The translations under genes and the position numbers were made by a program. Source: Tannerella sp. (GTDB taxonomy: Bacteria; Bacteroidota; Bacteroidia; Bacteroidales; Tannerellaceae). Taken from it: a stretch of DNA of 12,289 bases. Below, in pieces: positions 1 through 8,087 of the stretch (position 1 is its first letter; every line of letters starts with the position of its first letter). The notes beneath the pieces are model-generated. The model saw only the letters and a program-made list of their open reading frames with translations. It was not told where the DNA came from and did no database searches. The stretch lies in assembly GCA_031259505.1 (NCBI GenBank), contig JAIRLL010000047.1:1-12289 (forward strand), read 5' to 3'.

Positions 1-50
1 CTTTTGTGCCTCTGCGGTTAAAGAATGACGGGAATGCTGTTGTTGCAGGC

Positions 51-69
51 AATGGCGTCCGGCGCCATT
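51..69. repeat. Short inverted repeat (hairpin)
   Basis: AATGGCG at 51-57 is the exact reverse complement of CGCCATT at 63-69, leaving a 5-base loop (58-62). No T-run follows on either side, so it does not look like an intrinsic terminator. It may be a remnant of an upstream element or chance; its function is unknown. Confidence 0.35.
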
Positions 70-202
70 GGTAAGCACGAAGCAATCCAGCGGGCTGATA
101 ATAAGTAAATAACGAAACATGTCACTGGCAGGCCTTCCGGCAGAATCACATCACTTTCACCGCGTCTCGCAGGGCTTTAGTCCAACTCTTCCCGTCTCAA
201 TT

Positions 203-327
203 GCGACGCTGCCCGCGACATTACCATGACACTGCCCGCGAGTTGGTAATGACGCGAACGCGACATTACTATGACACCACTCGCGTCATTACTATGTCGC
301 CACTCGCGTCATTACTATGTCACGCGC
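203..327. repeat. Array of degenerate 23-bp repeats with one inverted unit
   Basis: Units of 23 bp beginning CGCGACATTAC or CGCGTCATTAC lie head to tail at 214-236, 259-281, 282-304 and 305-327; the last is clear only over its first 18 bases. The block at 237-258 is a unit in the opposite orientation: its reverse complement reads CGCGTCATTACCAACTCGCG. As a result, bases 246-256 are an exact 11-base inverted copy of 282-292 and of 305-315, and 219-226 pairs with 244-251. A shortened unit may sit at 203-213, and an isolated CGCGTCATCA lies at 348-357. The units are not identical, and no spacer/repeat alternation of CRISPR type is seen. Function is unknown; possibilities include a dispersed intergenic repeat family, a protein-binding array, or a structured leader of an unseen transcript. 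Confidence 0.75.
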
Positions 328-474
328 GCTGTTGCCAACCCGTCAGCCGCGTCATCAGGAATGCCGCACTCAACGGCACGGAAAGCCTGCGCTTAAATGC
401 ACCCGATAGCAGGCCTGTTTTACTCGAAATTCCTGTCTCCGGAGGGAAATGCTGCAATGCGGGTTAAAAAAAAA

Positions 475-504
475 TTGATATTCGGGCAACTTCTGCTATC
501 TTTG
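475..504 (+). promoter_or_regulatory. Bacteroidota sigma-ABfr-type promoter of the dcw operon
   Basis: TTG at 475-477 (-33 element) and TATCTTTG at 497-504 (-7 element, consensus TAnnTTTG) are separated by 19 bases, matching the known primary-sigma promoter form of Bacteroidota. A nine-base A-run just upstream (466-474) could act as an UP-like element. Transcription would start a few bases after 504, giving an A/T-rich leader of about 30 bases before the rsmH ATG at 543. No Shine-Dalgarno motif is present, as is usual in this phylum. The call rests on consensus match and position only. Confidence 0.7.
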
Positions 505-542
505 CACCGGTATATATTTACAAACAATTAAAACGTAATTTT

Positions 543-1481
543 ATGCATGGAGTATGCTATCATGTTCCGGTTCTGTTTGATGAAAGTCTGAACGGTCTGG
601 ATATTCAGACTTCGGGTATTTACGTCGACCTCACATTCGGAGGCGGCGGTCATGCCCGCGGCATTCTGGAACGTCTGGGTAGCATGGGGAAACTTTATGC
701 ATTCGACCAGGATGCAGATACGGAAGCGAATATACCCGCCGACAGCCGTTTTGTCTTTGTCCGCAGCAATTTCCGTTATTTACTGAATTTTATGCGCTAT
801 CATGGCGTGTCGCAGGTCGACGGTATTCTGGCCGACCTGGGCGTGTCGTCGCACCACTTCGACGACGCGACGCGCGGCTTCTCATTCAGATTCGACAGCC
901 TGCTGGACATGCGCATGAACAACCGCGCGGGAAAAACGGCTGCCGACATCCTCAATACCGGTTCCGAAGAAACGCTGGCCACGGCGTTTTATCTTTACGG
1001 CGAGTTGAAAGTTGCCCGCAAACTGGCCGCCCGGATTGTGGAAGCGCGCGCCGCGTCGCCCATACGCACGGCAACCGATTTGCTGCAGATTGTCAGACCC
1101 TTTGCAGGACGTGTAAACGACAAAAAGTTTCTTGCGCAGGTTTTTCAGGCATTACGCATCCATGTGAACGACGAAATGCAGACACTGCGCGAAATGCTGA
1201 ATCAGGCATTGCATATCCTGAAACCCGGAGGCCGGATGGTCGTCATCACATACCACTCGCTGGAAGACAGGATGGTAAAAAACTTTTTCCGTACAGGAAA
1301 TTTCGACGGAGAAAGCCAGTCCGATTTCTTCGGAAACCGCTCGGCGCCGTTCCTCCCGGTTAACAGCAAAGTGATAACCCCTTCGCCCGAAGAGATTGAA
1401 ACCAATCCGCGCGCACGAAGCGCCAAGCTACGAATCGCAGAAAAAAAACAATATTATGAACCGAAAAAAACAATTGCATAA
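543..1481 (+). CDS. rsmH: 16S rRNA (cytosine(1402)-N(4))-methyltransferase RsmH (MraW)
   Basis: This SAM-dependent enzyme N4-methylates C1402 of 16S rRNA in the decoding centre of the small subunit. The 312-residue product is of normal family length. Family motifs are seen in order: HVPVLFDE near the N-terminus (7-14), the glycine-rich SAM loop TFGGGGH (31-37), the acidic FDQD (54-57), LADLGVSSHHFD (96-107), RGFSFRFD then LDMRMN (111-126), VITYHSLEDR (234-243) and NPRARSAKLR near the end (288-297). The ATG at 543 puts the HVPVL motif at the usual distance from the N-terminus. It is the first gene of the dcw operon, directly behind the promoter at 475-504 with no mraZ in front. Its 3' end overlaps the likely ftsL start by 26 bases. 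Confidence 0.97.
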   Translation: MHGVCYHVPVLFDESLNGLDIQTSGIYVDLTFGGGGHARGILERLGSMGKLYAFDQDADTEANIPADSRFVFVRSNFRYLLNFMRYHGVSQVDGILADLGVSSHHFDDATRGFSFRFDSLLDMRMNNRAGKTAADILNTGSEETLATAFYLYGELKVARKLAARIVEARAASPIRTATDLLQIVRPFAGRVNDKKFLAQVFQALRIHVNDEMQTLREMLNQALHILKPGGRMVVITYHSLEDRMVKNFFRTGNFDGESQSDFFGNRSAPFLPVNSKVITPSPEEIETNPRARSAKLRIAEKKQYYEPKKTIA

Positions 1482-1806
1482 GAAGAATAAAGAAAATCAT
1501 TTATCCTTCCAGTCCTTCATAACCGGCGACGTGCTGAAAAAAGACTTCATCGTCAAGAACACGGTTAAGATTGGCTGGCTTGCCTTCCTGCTGTTTGTCA
1601 TGATCGCCAACAGGTCTATCTGCCTTATGAAACTGCGCGAAATAGCCTTTCTGGAAGAAGAATTGCGCAATCTGAAGAATCAGTCCGTTGCCATATCGAG
1701 CGAACTGACGGGCAGCAACCGCCTGTCCGAGATCGAAGAAATGGTAAAAAAACAGGGCATTGGAATCGAGAGCGCCCAGACGCCGCCCTACGTACTGTAC
1801 AAATAG
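1456..1806 (+). CDS. ftsL: FtsL-like cell division protein (Bacteroidota type)
   Basis: Small bitopic division protein, inferred to scaffold the FtsW-FtsI complex at the septum like FtsL. The 116-residue product has a basic N-terminal cytoplasmic segment (1-35), one membrane span (about 37-57, rich in Ile, Leu, Phe and Val) and a periplasmic segment that begins with a predicted coiled coil (about 58-100, with LEEELRNL) and ends in PPYVLYK. The identity rests on its place between rsmH and ftsI and on this architecture, since FtsL sequences are poorly conserved; it resembles the FtsL-like family of Bacteroidota. I chose the ATG at 1456, which follows an A-rich stretch. An in-frame ATG at 1396 would add 20 residues, but those lie entirely inside the conserved rsmH 3' end. 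The stop is 8 bases before ftsI. Confidence 0.85.
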   Translation: MNRKKQLHKKNKENHLSFQSFITGDVLKKDFIVKNTVKIGWLAFLLFVMIANRSICLMKLREIAFLEEELRNLKNQSVAISSELTGSNRLSEIEEMVKKQGIGIESAQTPPYVLYK

Positions 1807-1814
1807 AACAAAGT

Positions 1815-3983
1815 ATGCACACGACACCGCAAGACGAAGAATTTGAAAGGGTAACAGCCAAAACGAACATAGTGATACGTTACGGCATAATCATACTGCT
1901 ACTGTTTCCGGTAGTGGCGGGGATTCTTGTGTGCCTTTTCAGGATAATCTGTGTGGATGGCGATAAATGGATGCGTACGTGGCGGAAAGAGCAGAACCGG
2001 ATACCGATGAAAGTGGTCATCCCAAACCGTGGCAATATCTATTCTTCGGACGGCAAACTGATATCTACCAGCATGCATATGTATGAACTTTACATGGATT
2101 TCAAGTTAGGTAACAGATTTCCCAAAGACTCGTTTCTCAATTCCGCAACCAATGGCATCGACTCGCTTGCATGGTATCTGTCGAAAAATCTCGGAGACCG
2201 CACAGTAAACGGCTATAAAACCCATTTAAAGAATGGCATGAATTCCGGCAGCACGCAATTCAGGATTTCCGCGAAAAAAGTATCTTATCTGCAACTGAAA
2301 AAAATCAAACAGTATCCGTTTTTCAGGCTGGGAAGAAACAAAAGCGGTTTTTATGAAAAAGAGTACATGGAACGCCGTAAACTGTTCGGCACACTGGCCG
2401 AGCGCACCATCGGATACATTGATGAAAATTACTGGAACAACCTGTCAAAAGGAGTAAAAGGTCTCGAACTGAAATACGATTCGCTGCTGCGCGGCGAGAC
2501 GGGGCTTCGGCGATCCGTACGGATCGGCAGACAGTTGGCAAATGTTTTATACGAAGAGCCGGTCGACGGGTTTGACATCATGACGACCATCGATACGCAG
2601 ATACAGGACATTACCGAAAAAGCGCTCCTCAACAAGGTAAAAGAAGTGCAGCCCCGGGCTGCGGTCGCCATCGTGATGGAAGTAAAGACAGGTGAAATAA
2701 AAGCGATTACAAACCTGATACGCGAACCGGACGGCTCCTATTCCGAATCGGAAAACAGAGCGGTCAACGGACAGTATGAACCCGGCTCGACGTTCAAAAC
2801 CGCCGTCATGATGGTCGCGCTCGAAGACGGCGTATGCACGCCCGATAAAACACTGAATACCGGCAACGGCCTGTATATGTATAAAAACCGCCCTATCAGA
2901 GACCACAACTACAACAAAGGAGGATACGGTGCAATCTCGGCAGAACAGGCGCTCTGGTATTCATCCAATGTGGGTATGGCCAAAATCGTCCTGGAAGGCT
3001 ACGAACACGATCCGCAAAAATTCATTGCCGGACTGGAACGTATCGGCGTCTTCGCCGATTTGGACCTTGAAATTTCGGGCTCGGGACGTCCCAAAGTATC
3101 CATGCCGGGCAAGGCGGGCTGGTCAGACCAGTCGCTTCCGCGCATGTCGTACGGCACGGAAGTGCAGATGCCCCCGATATATACGCTGGCTTTCTACAAC
3201 GCCATTGCCAACAACGGCAAAATGATTCGCCCCATCTTCACCAAAGAAATTCAGCGCGACGGAAAAGTTGTCGACCGCTTCAAAACCCAAACGGTTGTTT
3301 CGCCCGTCTGTTCGAACAGGGTGTTGAAAATTATCCGGAGCATGTTGACGAATGCCGTCGAAAAAGGAACGGGAAACGCAGCCTTTTCGAAGTCCGTTTC
3401 CATCGCCGGAAAGACGGGAACGGCTCAGCTTATCGACAAAAACGGCACGATATACGGTCACAACGTTTCGTTCTGCGGCTATTTCCCGGCCGACGAACCG
3501 CAGTATTCATGTATCGTCTTCATGCACCGCCCGTCCGGCTATCCGTCGGGCGGACTGATGTGCGGCACGGTATTCAAGACCATTGCAGAAAAAATCTATT
3601 CCTGCCAGACGAAAATAATCGTCCGCTCGATGAAACCCGATTCGGCAGGAATATACATCCCCGAAGTCAAAAACGGTCATGCAAAATCACTGGCGTATAT
3701 ACTGGACGAACTGGATGTCAGGACTTCAGGCCCGATCAAGTTCGAATATGTATCGGGCAAACGGAATATGGCAACACAATCTGTCAATATGCAGGAAATA
3801 CCCGTCAGAGACGGCCTTGTGCCCAACGTAGAGGGAATGGGCGCGAAAGACGCCGTTTACGCGCTGGAGAAATGCGGGCTGAACGTTCGCCTGTCGGGAT
3901 GGGGAAAAGTTGTATCCCAGTCCTCCCCCCCGGGAACGCGCGTTGTGAAAGGCCGGACTGTTACCATCGTATTAAAAAACTAA
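1815..3983 (+). CDS. ftsI: Septal peptidoglycan transpeptidase FtsI (PBP3) with a C-terminal PASTA domain
   Basis: Class B penicillin-binding protein that cross-links septal peptidoglycan made by FtsW; target of beta-lactams. The 722-residue protein has a short cytoplasmic N-terminus, one membrane anchor (about 22-45), a periplasmic dimerisation/pedestal region beginning near [11 protein letters not shown] (70-80), and a transpeptidase domain (about 280-600). The three catalytic motifs are intact: STFK at 325-328 with nucleophile Ser325, SSN at 383-385 and KTG at 533-535. A single PASTA domain follows at about 669-722 (starts VPNVEGM, includes PPGTRVVKG). One terminal PASTA repeat is common in Bacteroidota FtsI but absent from E. 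coli FtsI. The ATG at 1815 lies 8 bases after the ftsL stop. The gene order rsmH-ftsL-ftsI supports FtsI over other class B PBPs. Confidence 0.95.
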   Translation: MHTTPQDEEFERVTAKTNIVIRYGIIILLLFPVVAGILVCLFRIICVDGDKWMRTWRKEQNRIPMKVVIPNRGNIYSSDGKLISTSMHMYELYMDFKLGNRFPKDSFLNSATNGIDSLAWYLSKNLGDRTVNGYKTHLKNGMNSGSTQFRISAKKVSYLQLKKIKQYPFFRLGRNKSGFYEKEYMERRKLFGTLAERTIGYIDENYWNNLSKGVKGLELKYDSLLRGETGLRRSVRIGRQLANVLYEEPVDGFDIMTTIDTQIQDITEKALLNKVKEVQPRAAVAIVMEVKTGEIKAITNLIREPDGSYSESENRAVNGQYEPGSTFKTAVMMVALEDGVCTPDKTLNTGNGLYMYKNRPIRDHNYNKGGYGAISAEQALWYSSNVGMAKIVLEGYEHDPQKFIAGLERIGVFADLDLEISGSGRPKVSMPGKAGWSDQSLPRMSYGTEVQMPPIYTLAFYNAIANNGKMIRPIFTKEIQRDGKVVDRFKTQTVVSPVCSNRVLKIIRSMLTNAVEKGTGNAAFSKSVSIAGKTGTAQLIDKNGTIYGHNVSFCGYFPADEPQYSCIVFMHRPSGYPSGGLMCGTVFKTIAEKIYSCQTKIIVRSMKPDSAGIYIPEVKNGHAKSLAYILDELDVRTSGPIKFEYVSGKRNMATQSVNMQEIPVRDGLVPNVEGMGAKDAVYALEKCGLNVRLSGWGKVVSQSSPPGTRVVKGRTVTIVLKN

Positions 3984-3994
3984 TTTATAGAGAT

Positions 3995-5464
3995 ATGAAC
4001 CTGAATGCATTGATGACATTCTTGCCCTCCGCGCGGATAACGGCCGGCCACGACGCCGGTTTCCCGGTTTCGGGTATCTGTTCCGACTCGAGGAAGGTGG
4101 AAAACGGAAACGTGTTTGTCGCCGTCAGAGGAACGACAGTCGACGGACACAACTACATCGGCGACGCCATCGAAAAAGGCGCTTCCGCAGTTGTGTGCGA
4201 ACACGTTCCTCCCGACGCGGATAAATCCATCCCGTTTGTCGTCGTTCCCGACACGGCCGAAGCGCTGGGCATCCTGCTGGATGCGTGGTACGGCCATCCG
4301 TCGTCCGGACTGGCGCTGGTCGGCGTGACCGGCACAAACGGGAAAACGACGGTCGCCACCGTCCTGTACGAACTTTTCCGCAGGCTGGGATACAGAGCCG
4401 GATTGATTTCAACGGTCTGCAACTATATCGACGGCAAGCCGCTGGCGACAAACCATACCACGCCCGACGCCGATACGCTGCATGCGCTGCTGGCGCAAAT
4501 GGTAGCGGAAGGATGCGAATACGCTTTCATGGAAGTGAGTTCGCACGCCGTCGACCAGAAAAGAATCAGCGGCATCACATACCGTGGCGGCATCTTTACC
4601 AACCTGACGCGCGACCATCTGGATTATCACCGTACGGTCGAAAACTACCTGAAGGCGAAGAAGACATTTTTCGACAATCTGCCCGCCTCCGCTTTTGCAG
4701 TCACCAATATTGATGACAGGTCGGGACTTGTCATGTTGCAGAATACCGCGGCGAAGAAATATACCTGTTCGATGCAGACGCTGGCCGATTTCAAAGGGAA
4801 AATGCTGGAATCGCATTTCGAAGGTTCCGAACTTTCAATAAACGGACGCGAAGTAAATGTGCATTTCGCAGGCCGGTTTAATGCCTTCAATCTGCTTGCC
4901 GTCTACGGCACGGCCGTGGCGCTGGGCGAAGATCCGGAAGAAATACTCGTCGCGCTCAGCGCTTTGCATCCTGTGCCGGGGCGGTTCGAGACCATTCGTT
5001 CGCCGCTGGGCTACACCGCCGTTGTAGATTATGCACACACGCCCGACGCCTTGACGAACGTGCTGAACGGCATTCATGAAGTGCTGAACGGCAACGGTCG
5101 CATTATCACCGTCGTAGGCGCAGGCGGCAACCGCGACGGAGGTAAACGTCCGCTAATGGCAAAAGAAGCCTGCCGGCTGAGCGACCAGCTCATTCTGACG
5201 TCGGACAATCCCCGTTTTGAAGAACCGGACGACATCATCCGCGATATGGCAAACGGGCTGAACCGCAACGAACTGAATCGCACGCTCCGCATCACCGACC
5301 GCAAACAGGCGATTGCAGCGGCGATGCAACTGGCGCAAAAAAACGACGTCGTCCTTGTCGCCGGAAAAGGACATGAAGACTATCAGGAGATTAAAGGCGT
5401 GAAATATCATTTTGACGACCGGGAGATAATAAAAAACATTTTTGCATCGCAACATAAATCATAA
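3995..5464 (+). CDS. murE: UDP-N-acetylmuramoyl-L-alanyl-D-glutamate--2,6-diaminopimelate ligase MurE
   Basis: Cytoplasmic ATP-dependent ligase that adds the third amino acid of the peptidoglycan stem peptide. The product is 489 residues, normal for MurE. It shows the N-terminal UDP-binding region with [16 protein letters not shown], the P-loop GTNGKTT (113-119), the [12 protein letters not shown] segment, [10 protein letters not shown] followed by the YLKAKK region that holds the carbamylated lysine, and DNPR at 404-407. DNPR is the signature of MurE that selects meso-diaminopimelate rather than lysine, so the wall is probably of the A1-gamma DAP type. The frame stays open for 162 codons upstream inside ftsI, but the ATG at 3995, 11 bases after the ftsI stop, gives the normal N-terminus; the upstream part is a shadow of ftsI. 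Confidence 0.96.
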   Translation: MNLNALMTFLPSARITAGHDAGFPVSGICSDSRKVENGNVFVAVRGTTVDGHNYIGDAIEKGASAVVCEHVPPDADKSIPFVVVPDTAEALGILLDAWYGHPSSGLALVGVTGTNGKTTVATVLYELFRRLGYRAGLISTVCNYIDGKPLATNHTTPDADTLHALLAQMVAEGCEYAFMEVSSHAVDQKRISGITYRGGIFTNLTRDHLDYHRTVENYLKAKKTFFDNLPASAFAVTNIDDRSGLVMLQNTAAKKYTCSMQTLADFKGKMLESHFEGSELSINGREVNVHFAGRFNAFNLLAVYGTAVALGEDPEEILVALSALHPVPGRFETIRSPLGYTAVVDYAHTPDALTNVLNGIHEVLNGNGRIITVVGAGGNRDGGKRPLMAKEACRLSDQLILTSDNPRFEEPDDIIRDMANGLNRNELNRTLRITDRKQAIAAAMQLAQKNDVVLVAGKGHEDYQEIKGVKYHFDDREIIKNIFASQHKS

Positions 5465-5467
5465 TCA

Positions 5468-6730
5468 ATGCTGTACGACCTGTTCAATTATCTGGATTTA
5501 CAATTCGACTTCCCCGGCGCGGGAGTGTTCAGATACATTTCGTTTCGCGCCATTTGTGCGCTTATCTTTTCGCTCTTCATCTCGACAATGATAGGGCACC
5601 GCATCATCAGCAAACTGAAATCTCTGCAAATCGGCGAATCAATCAGAGATTTGGGCGTCGAAGGGCAAACAAGTAAAAAAGGCACGCCGACCATGGGCGG
5701 CATTATTATCATCATCGCCATACTGGCGCCCGTGCTGCTCTTTTCGCGAATAAATAATATATATTTGATCATAATGATAATAACAACCTTGTGGATGGGC
5801 AGTCTCGGTTTTGTGGACGACTATATCAAGGTGTTCAAAAAAGACAAGGAAGGGTTGCACGGGCGGTTCAAGATCATCGCCCAGGTGGGTCTCGGACTGA
5901 TTGTAGGGTTGATTTTCTTTTTCAGTCCCAACGTAGTGATTGGGGAAAACAGGACGGTTCGCAATCAGGAAAACGTAGAAAAAGTACAAATCCATACCAC
6001 GCATATCAAATCGACTCAAACGACGATTCCATTCATGAAAAACAACAATTTCGACTACGCGCAATCAGTCAAATGGACGGGCGACTTTCAACCGGTGGCG
6101 GCATGTATCGTTTTCGTGCTGGTTGTCATCTTTATCGTCACCGCCGTATCGAACGGTGCAAATCTGACGGACGGGCTGGATGGCCTTGTAACGGGAAGCT
6201 CCGCTATCATCGGAGTGGCTTTGGGCACGCTGGCGTACATGTCGTCGCATGTCGAATTTGCCTCTTTCCTGAATATCATGTTCATCCCCGGGGCGGAAGA
6301 ACTGGTTATCTTCGCATCGGCGTTTATCGGGGCTACTATTGGTTTCCTTTGGTATAACGCCTATCCTGCCCAGGTTTTTATGGGCGATACGGGCAGCCTG
6401 ACGCTGGGCGGAATCATCGCCGTTTTTGCCATTCTCATACGCAAAGAACTGCTGATACCGATTCTTTGCGGCATCTTTCTGGCCGAAAGCCTTTCGGTGA
6501 TGCTGCAAGTATCGTACTACAAGTTTACGAAGAAAAAATATGGCGAAGGTCGCAGAATATTCAAAATGACGCCGCTGCATCATCATTTCCAGAAGCGGGG
6601 CAATGCCGGGATACAGGCGCTGCTGCAGCGGCCGATTCACATCATCCCGGAATCGAAAATTGTAGTGCGTTTCTGGATGATAGGCATCATTCTGGCGGCA
6701 ATTACAATCATCACGCTAAAAGTCAGGTAA
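5468..6730 (+). CDS. mraY: Phospho-N-acetylmuramoyl-pentapeptide-transferase MraY
   Basis: Polytopic inner-membrane enzyme that transfers phospho-MurNAc-pentapeptide from UDP to undecaprenyl phosphate, making lipid I. Motifs: GTPTMGG ending near residue 78, the DDY loop at about 117-119 followed by [23 protein letters not shown] (232-239), MGDTGS (305-310) and the cytoplasmic HHH (371-373) in TPLHHHF. Aspartates and histidines expected at the active site are present. At 420 residues it is about 60 longer than E. coli MraY. Most of the excess is a hydrophilic stretch at about 159-205 between TM4 and TM5, on the periplasmic side by the known topology; similar enlarged loops occur in Bacteroidota. 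The ATG starts 3 bases after the murE stop. Confidence 0.96.
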   Translation: MLYDLFNYLDLQFDFPGAGVFRYISFRAICALIFSLFISTMIGHRIISKLKSLQIGESIRDLGVEGQTSKKGTPTMGGIIIIIAILAPVLLFSRINNIYLIIMIITTLWMGSLGFVDDYIKVFKKDKEGLHGRFKIIAQVGLGLIVGLIFFFSPNVVIGENRTVRNQENVEKVQIHTTHIKSTQTTIPFMKNNNFDYAQSVKWTGDFQPVAACIVFVLVVIFIVTAVSNGANLTDGLDGLVTGSSAIIGVALGTLAYMSSHVEFASFLNIMFIPGAEELVIFASAFIGATIGFLWYNAYPAQVFMGDTGSLTLGGIIAVFAILIRKELLIPILCGIFLAESLSVMLQVSYYKFTKKKYGEGRRIFKMTPLHHHFQKRGNAGIQALLQRPIHIIPESKIVVRFWMIGIILAAITIITLKVR

Positions 6731-6734
6731 GAGA

Positions 6735-8087
6735 ATGAGCAAACGAATTGTCATACTGGGAGGAGGCGAAAGCGGCGTGGGGGCTGCGGTGCTGGCCAAA
6801 GCCAAAGGGTTTGATGTTTTTGTGTCCGACCTTTCGACCGTTCAGCCCAAATACAGGACATTGCTGGATGCGCACCACATCGCGTGGGAAGAAAACCGGC
6901 ATACGGAGAAGCGGATTCTGCAGGCGGACGAGATTGTCAAAAGTCCGGGCATCTCCGACAGGACGCCTATCATGCAGGCTGTTTTGGCGCAAAACATACC
7001 CGTCGTTTCCGAAATCGAATTTGCAGGCCGGTATATCCGTTCGCGGACGATTTGCATCACAGGCAGCAACGGCAAAACGACAACCGCCACGCTGACATAC
7101 CATATCTTAAAGCAGGCGGGTGCAGATGTCGGGCTTGCGGGTAATGTGGGAAACAGCCTTGCGCTCCAGGCAGCCGAGTCGCCTCACGATTATTATGTGA
7201 TTGAACTGAGCAGTTTTCAGTTGGACAACATGTACGATTTCAAGGCAGACATTGCCGTCCTGCTAAACATTACGCCCGACCATTTAGACCGGTATCATTG
7301 TGACTTTCAAAAATATGTGGATGCCAAATTTCGTATTCTCCGCAATCAGACGGAGCAGGATGCTTTCATCTTCTGGAACGGAGACCGCGTCATCACCCGC
7401 GAAATCGAGAAACATCCGCCGAGAGCCGCGCTGTATCCGTTTTCGGACAACTGCAATCCCGCGCTGAGCGGATATGTGAAAGACGGCGAACTGGTTGTCA
7501 ATACTACGTCCGGCGACGTCTTTTCGATGAAGCAAAGCGAACTCGCGCTCAAGGGCGTGCACAACCTGTATAACTCGATGGCGGCGATTATTGCTGCCAG
7601 AATACTCGGTACGGGCGACGGGGATATTCGCCGTTCGCTCGGCGACTTTCGCGGCGTGGAGCATCGGATGGAACGGGTCGCCTGCATCCGGGGCGTCGAG
7701 TATATCAACGACTCCAAGGCGACGAATGTCAATTCCTGCCGGTACGCTTTGCAGAGTATGCAGACGAAAACGGCGCTCATCCTCGGCGGGACGGACAAGG
7801 GTAACGACTATTCGGAAATCGAACATCTGGTGCGCGAAAAGGTGCGGGCGCTGATATTTATGGGTGTCGACAATGCCGCGCTGCATATGTTTTTTGACGG
7901 TAAGATTGCGCAGATAGCCGATGCCCGCTCAATGGAAGAAGCCGTGAAGCAGGCCGCTGCTTTTGCGCAGGAAGGAGATGCCGTCCTGCTCTCGCCCTGC
8001 TGTGCAAGTTTCGATCTGTTCAGGAATTACGAAGACCGTGGCCGTCAATTTAAGGATTGTGTTAAAAACCTGGCGAGACAGTTATGA
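6735..8087 (+). CDS. murD: UDP-N-acetylmuramoyl-L-alanine--D-glutamate ligase MurD
   Basis: Cytoplasmic Mur ligase that adds D-glutamate to UDP-MurNAc-L-Ala, the step before MurE. The 450-residue product matches family length. It begins with a Rossmann-type UDP-binding segment (VILGGGESGVG, 6-16), then has the ATP P-loop GSNGKTTT (110-117), the ELSSFQLD motif, NITPDHLDRYH, and a C-terminal domain with GVEHRMERV, NDSKATN, LGGTDKG and LLSPCCASFD. These C-terminal motifs separate it from MurC, MurE and MurF. The ATG at 6735 lies 4 bases after the mraY stop. The stop codon overlaps the ftsW start as ATGA (8084-8087), which suggests translational coupling. Confidence 0.96.
   Translation: MSKRIVILGGGESGVGAAVLAKAKGFDVFVSDLSTVQPKYRTLLDAHHIAWEENRHTEKRILQADEIVKSPGISDRTPIMQAVLAQNIPVVSEIEFAGRYIRSRTICITGSNGKTTTATLTYHILKQAGADVGLAGNVGNSLALQAAESPHDYYVIELSSFQLDNMYDFKADIAVLLNITPDHLDRYHCDFQKYVDAKFRILRNQTEQDAFIFWNGDRVITREIEKHPPRAALYPFSDNCNPALSGYVKDGELVVNTTSGDVFSMKQSELALKGVHNLYNSMAAIIAARILGTGDGDIRRSLGDFRGVEHRMERVACIRGVEYINDSKATNVNSCRYALQSMQTKTALILGGTDKGNDYSEIEHLVREKVRALIFMGVDNAALHMFFDGKIAQIADARSMEEAVKQAAAFAQEGDAVLLSPCCASFDLFRNYEDRGRQFKDCVKNLARQL

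Larger units (their letters stand above)
1..474. other. Non-coding region upstream of the dcw operon
   Basis: No credible gene is visible on either strand in this stretch. The only open frame of any length (201-467, plus, TTG start) is largely the translation of the short repeats at 203-327 and resembles no protein I know, so I treat it as non-coding. The region holds a 7-bp hairpin at 51-69, the 23-bp repeat array and, at its right edge, an A-run (466-474) that leads into the promoter. I see no tRNA, no riboswitch I can name and no T-tract terminator. An mraZ gene, which often precedes rsmH in dcw clusters, is not present here. Confidence 0.6.

Noticed and set aside
51..69. Hairpin as a transcription terminator of an upstream gene
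   Set aside because: The stem has only 7 pairs and no T-run follows on either strand.
203..327. Possible CRISPR array
   Set aside because: Units abut without unique spacers, they are degenerate, and one is inverted. No cas genes are present in the window.
201..467. 88-codon open frame on the plus strand (TTG start) in the upstream region
   Set aside because: Much of it is the translation of the 23-bp repeats, giving periodic HYHD/HYYD-like residues. It has a weak start and resembles no known protein; the rest is low in recognisable structure.
1396..1455. Longer ftsL start at 1396
   Set aside because: The extra 20 residues overlap the conserved NPRARSAKLR coding region of rsmH; the ATG at 1456 follows A-rich sequence and gives a typical basic N-terminus.
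1441..1470. A-runs at the rsmH/ftsL overlap as a programmed frameshift site
   Set aside because: The runs are ordinary Lys codons; both genes have their own start and stop and normal lengths, so no fusion product is needed.
3509..3994. N-terminal extension of MurE by 162 codons
   Set aside because: The frame is open inside ftsI, but the sequence before the ATG at 3995 is arginine-rich antisense-like shadow and not part of the MurE family; the 489-residue form is normal length.
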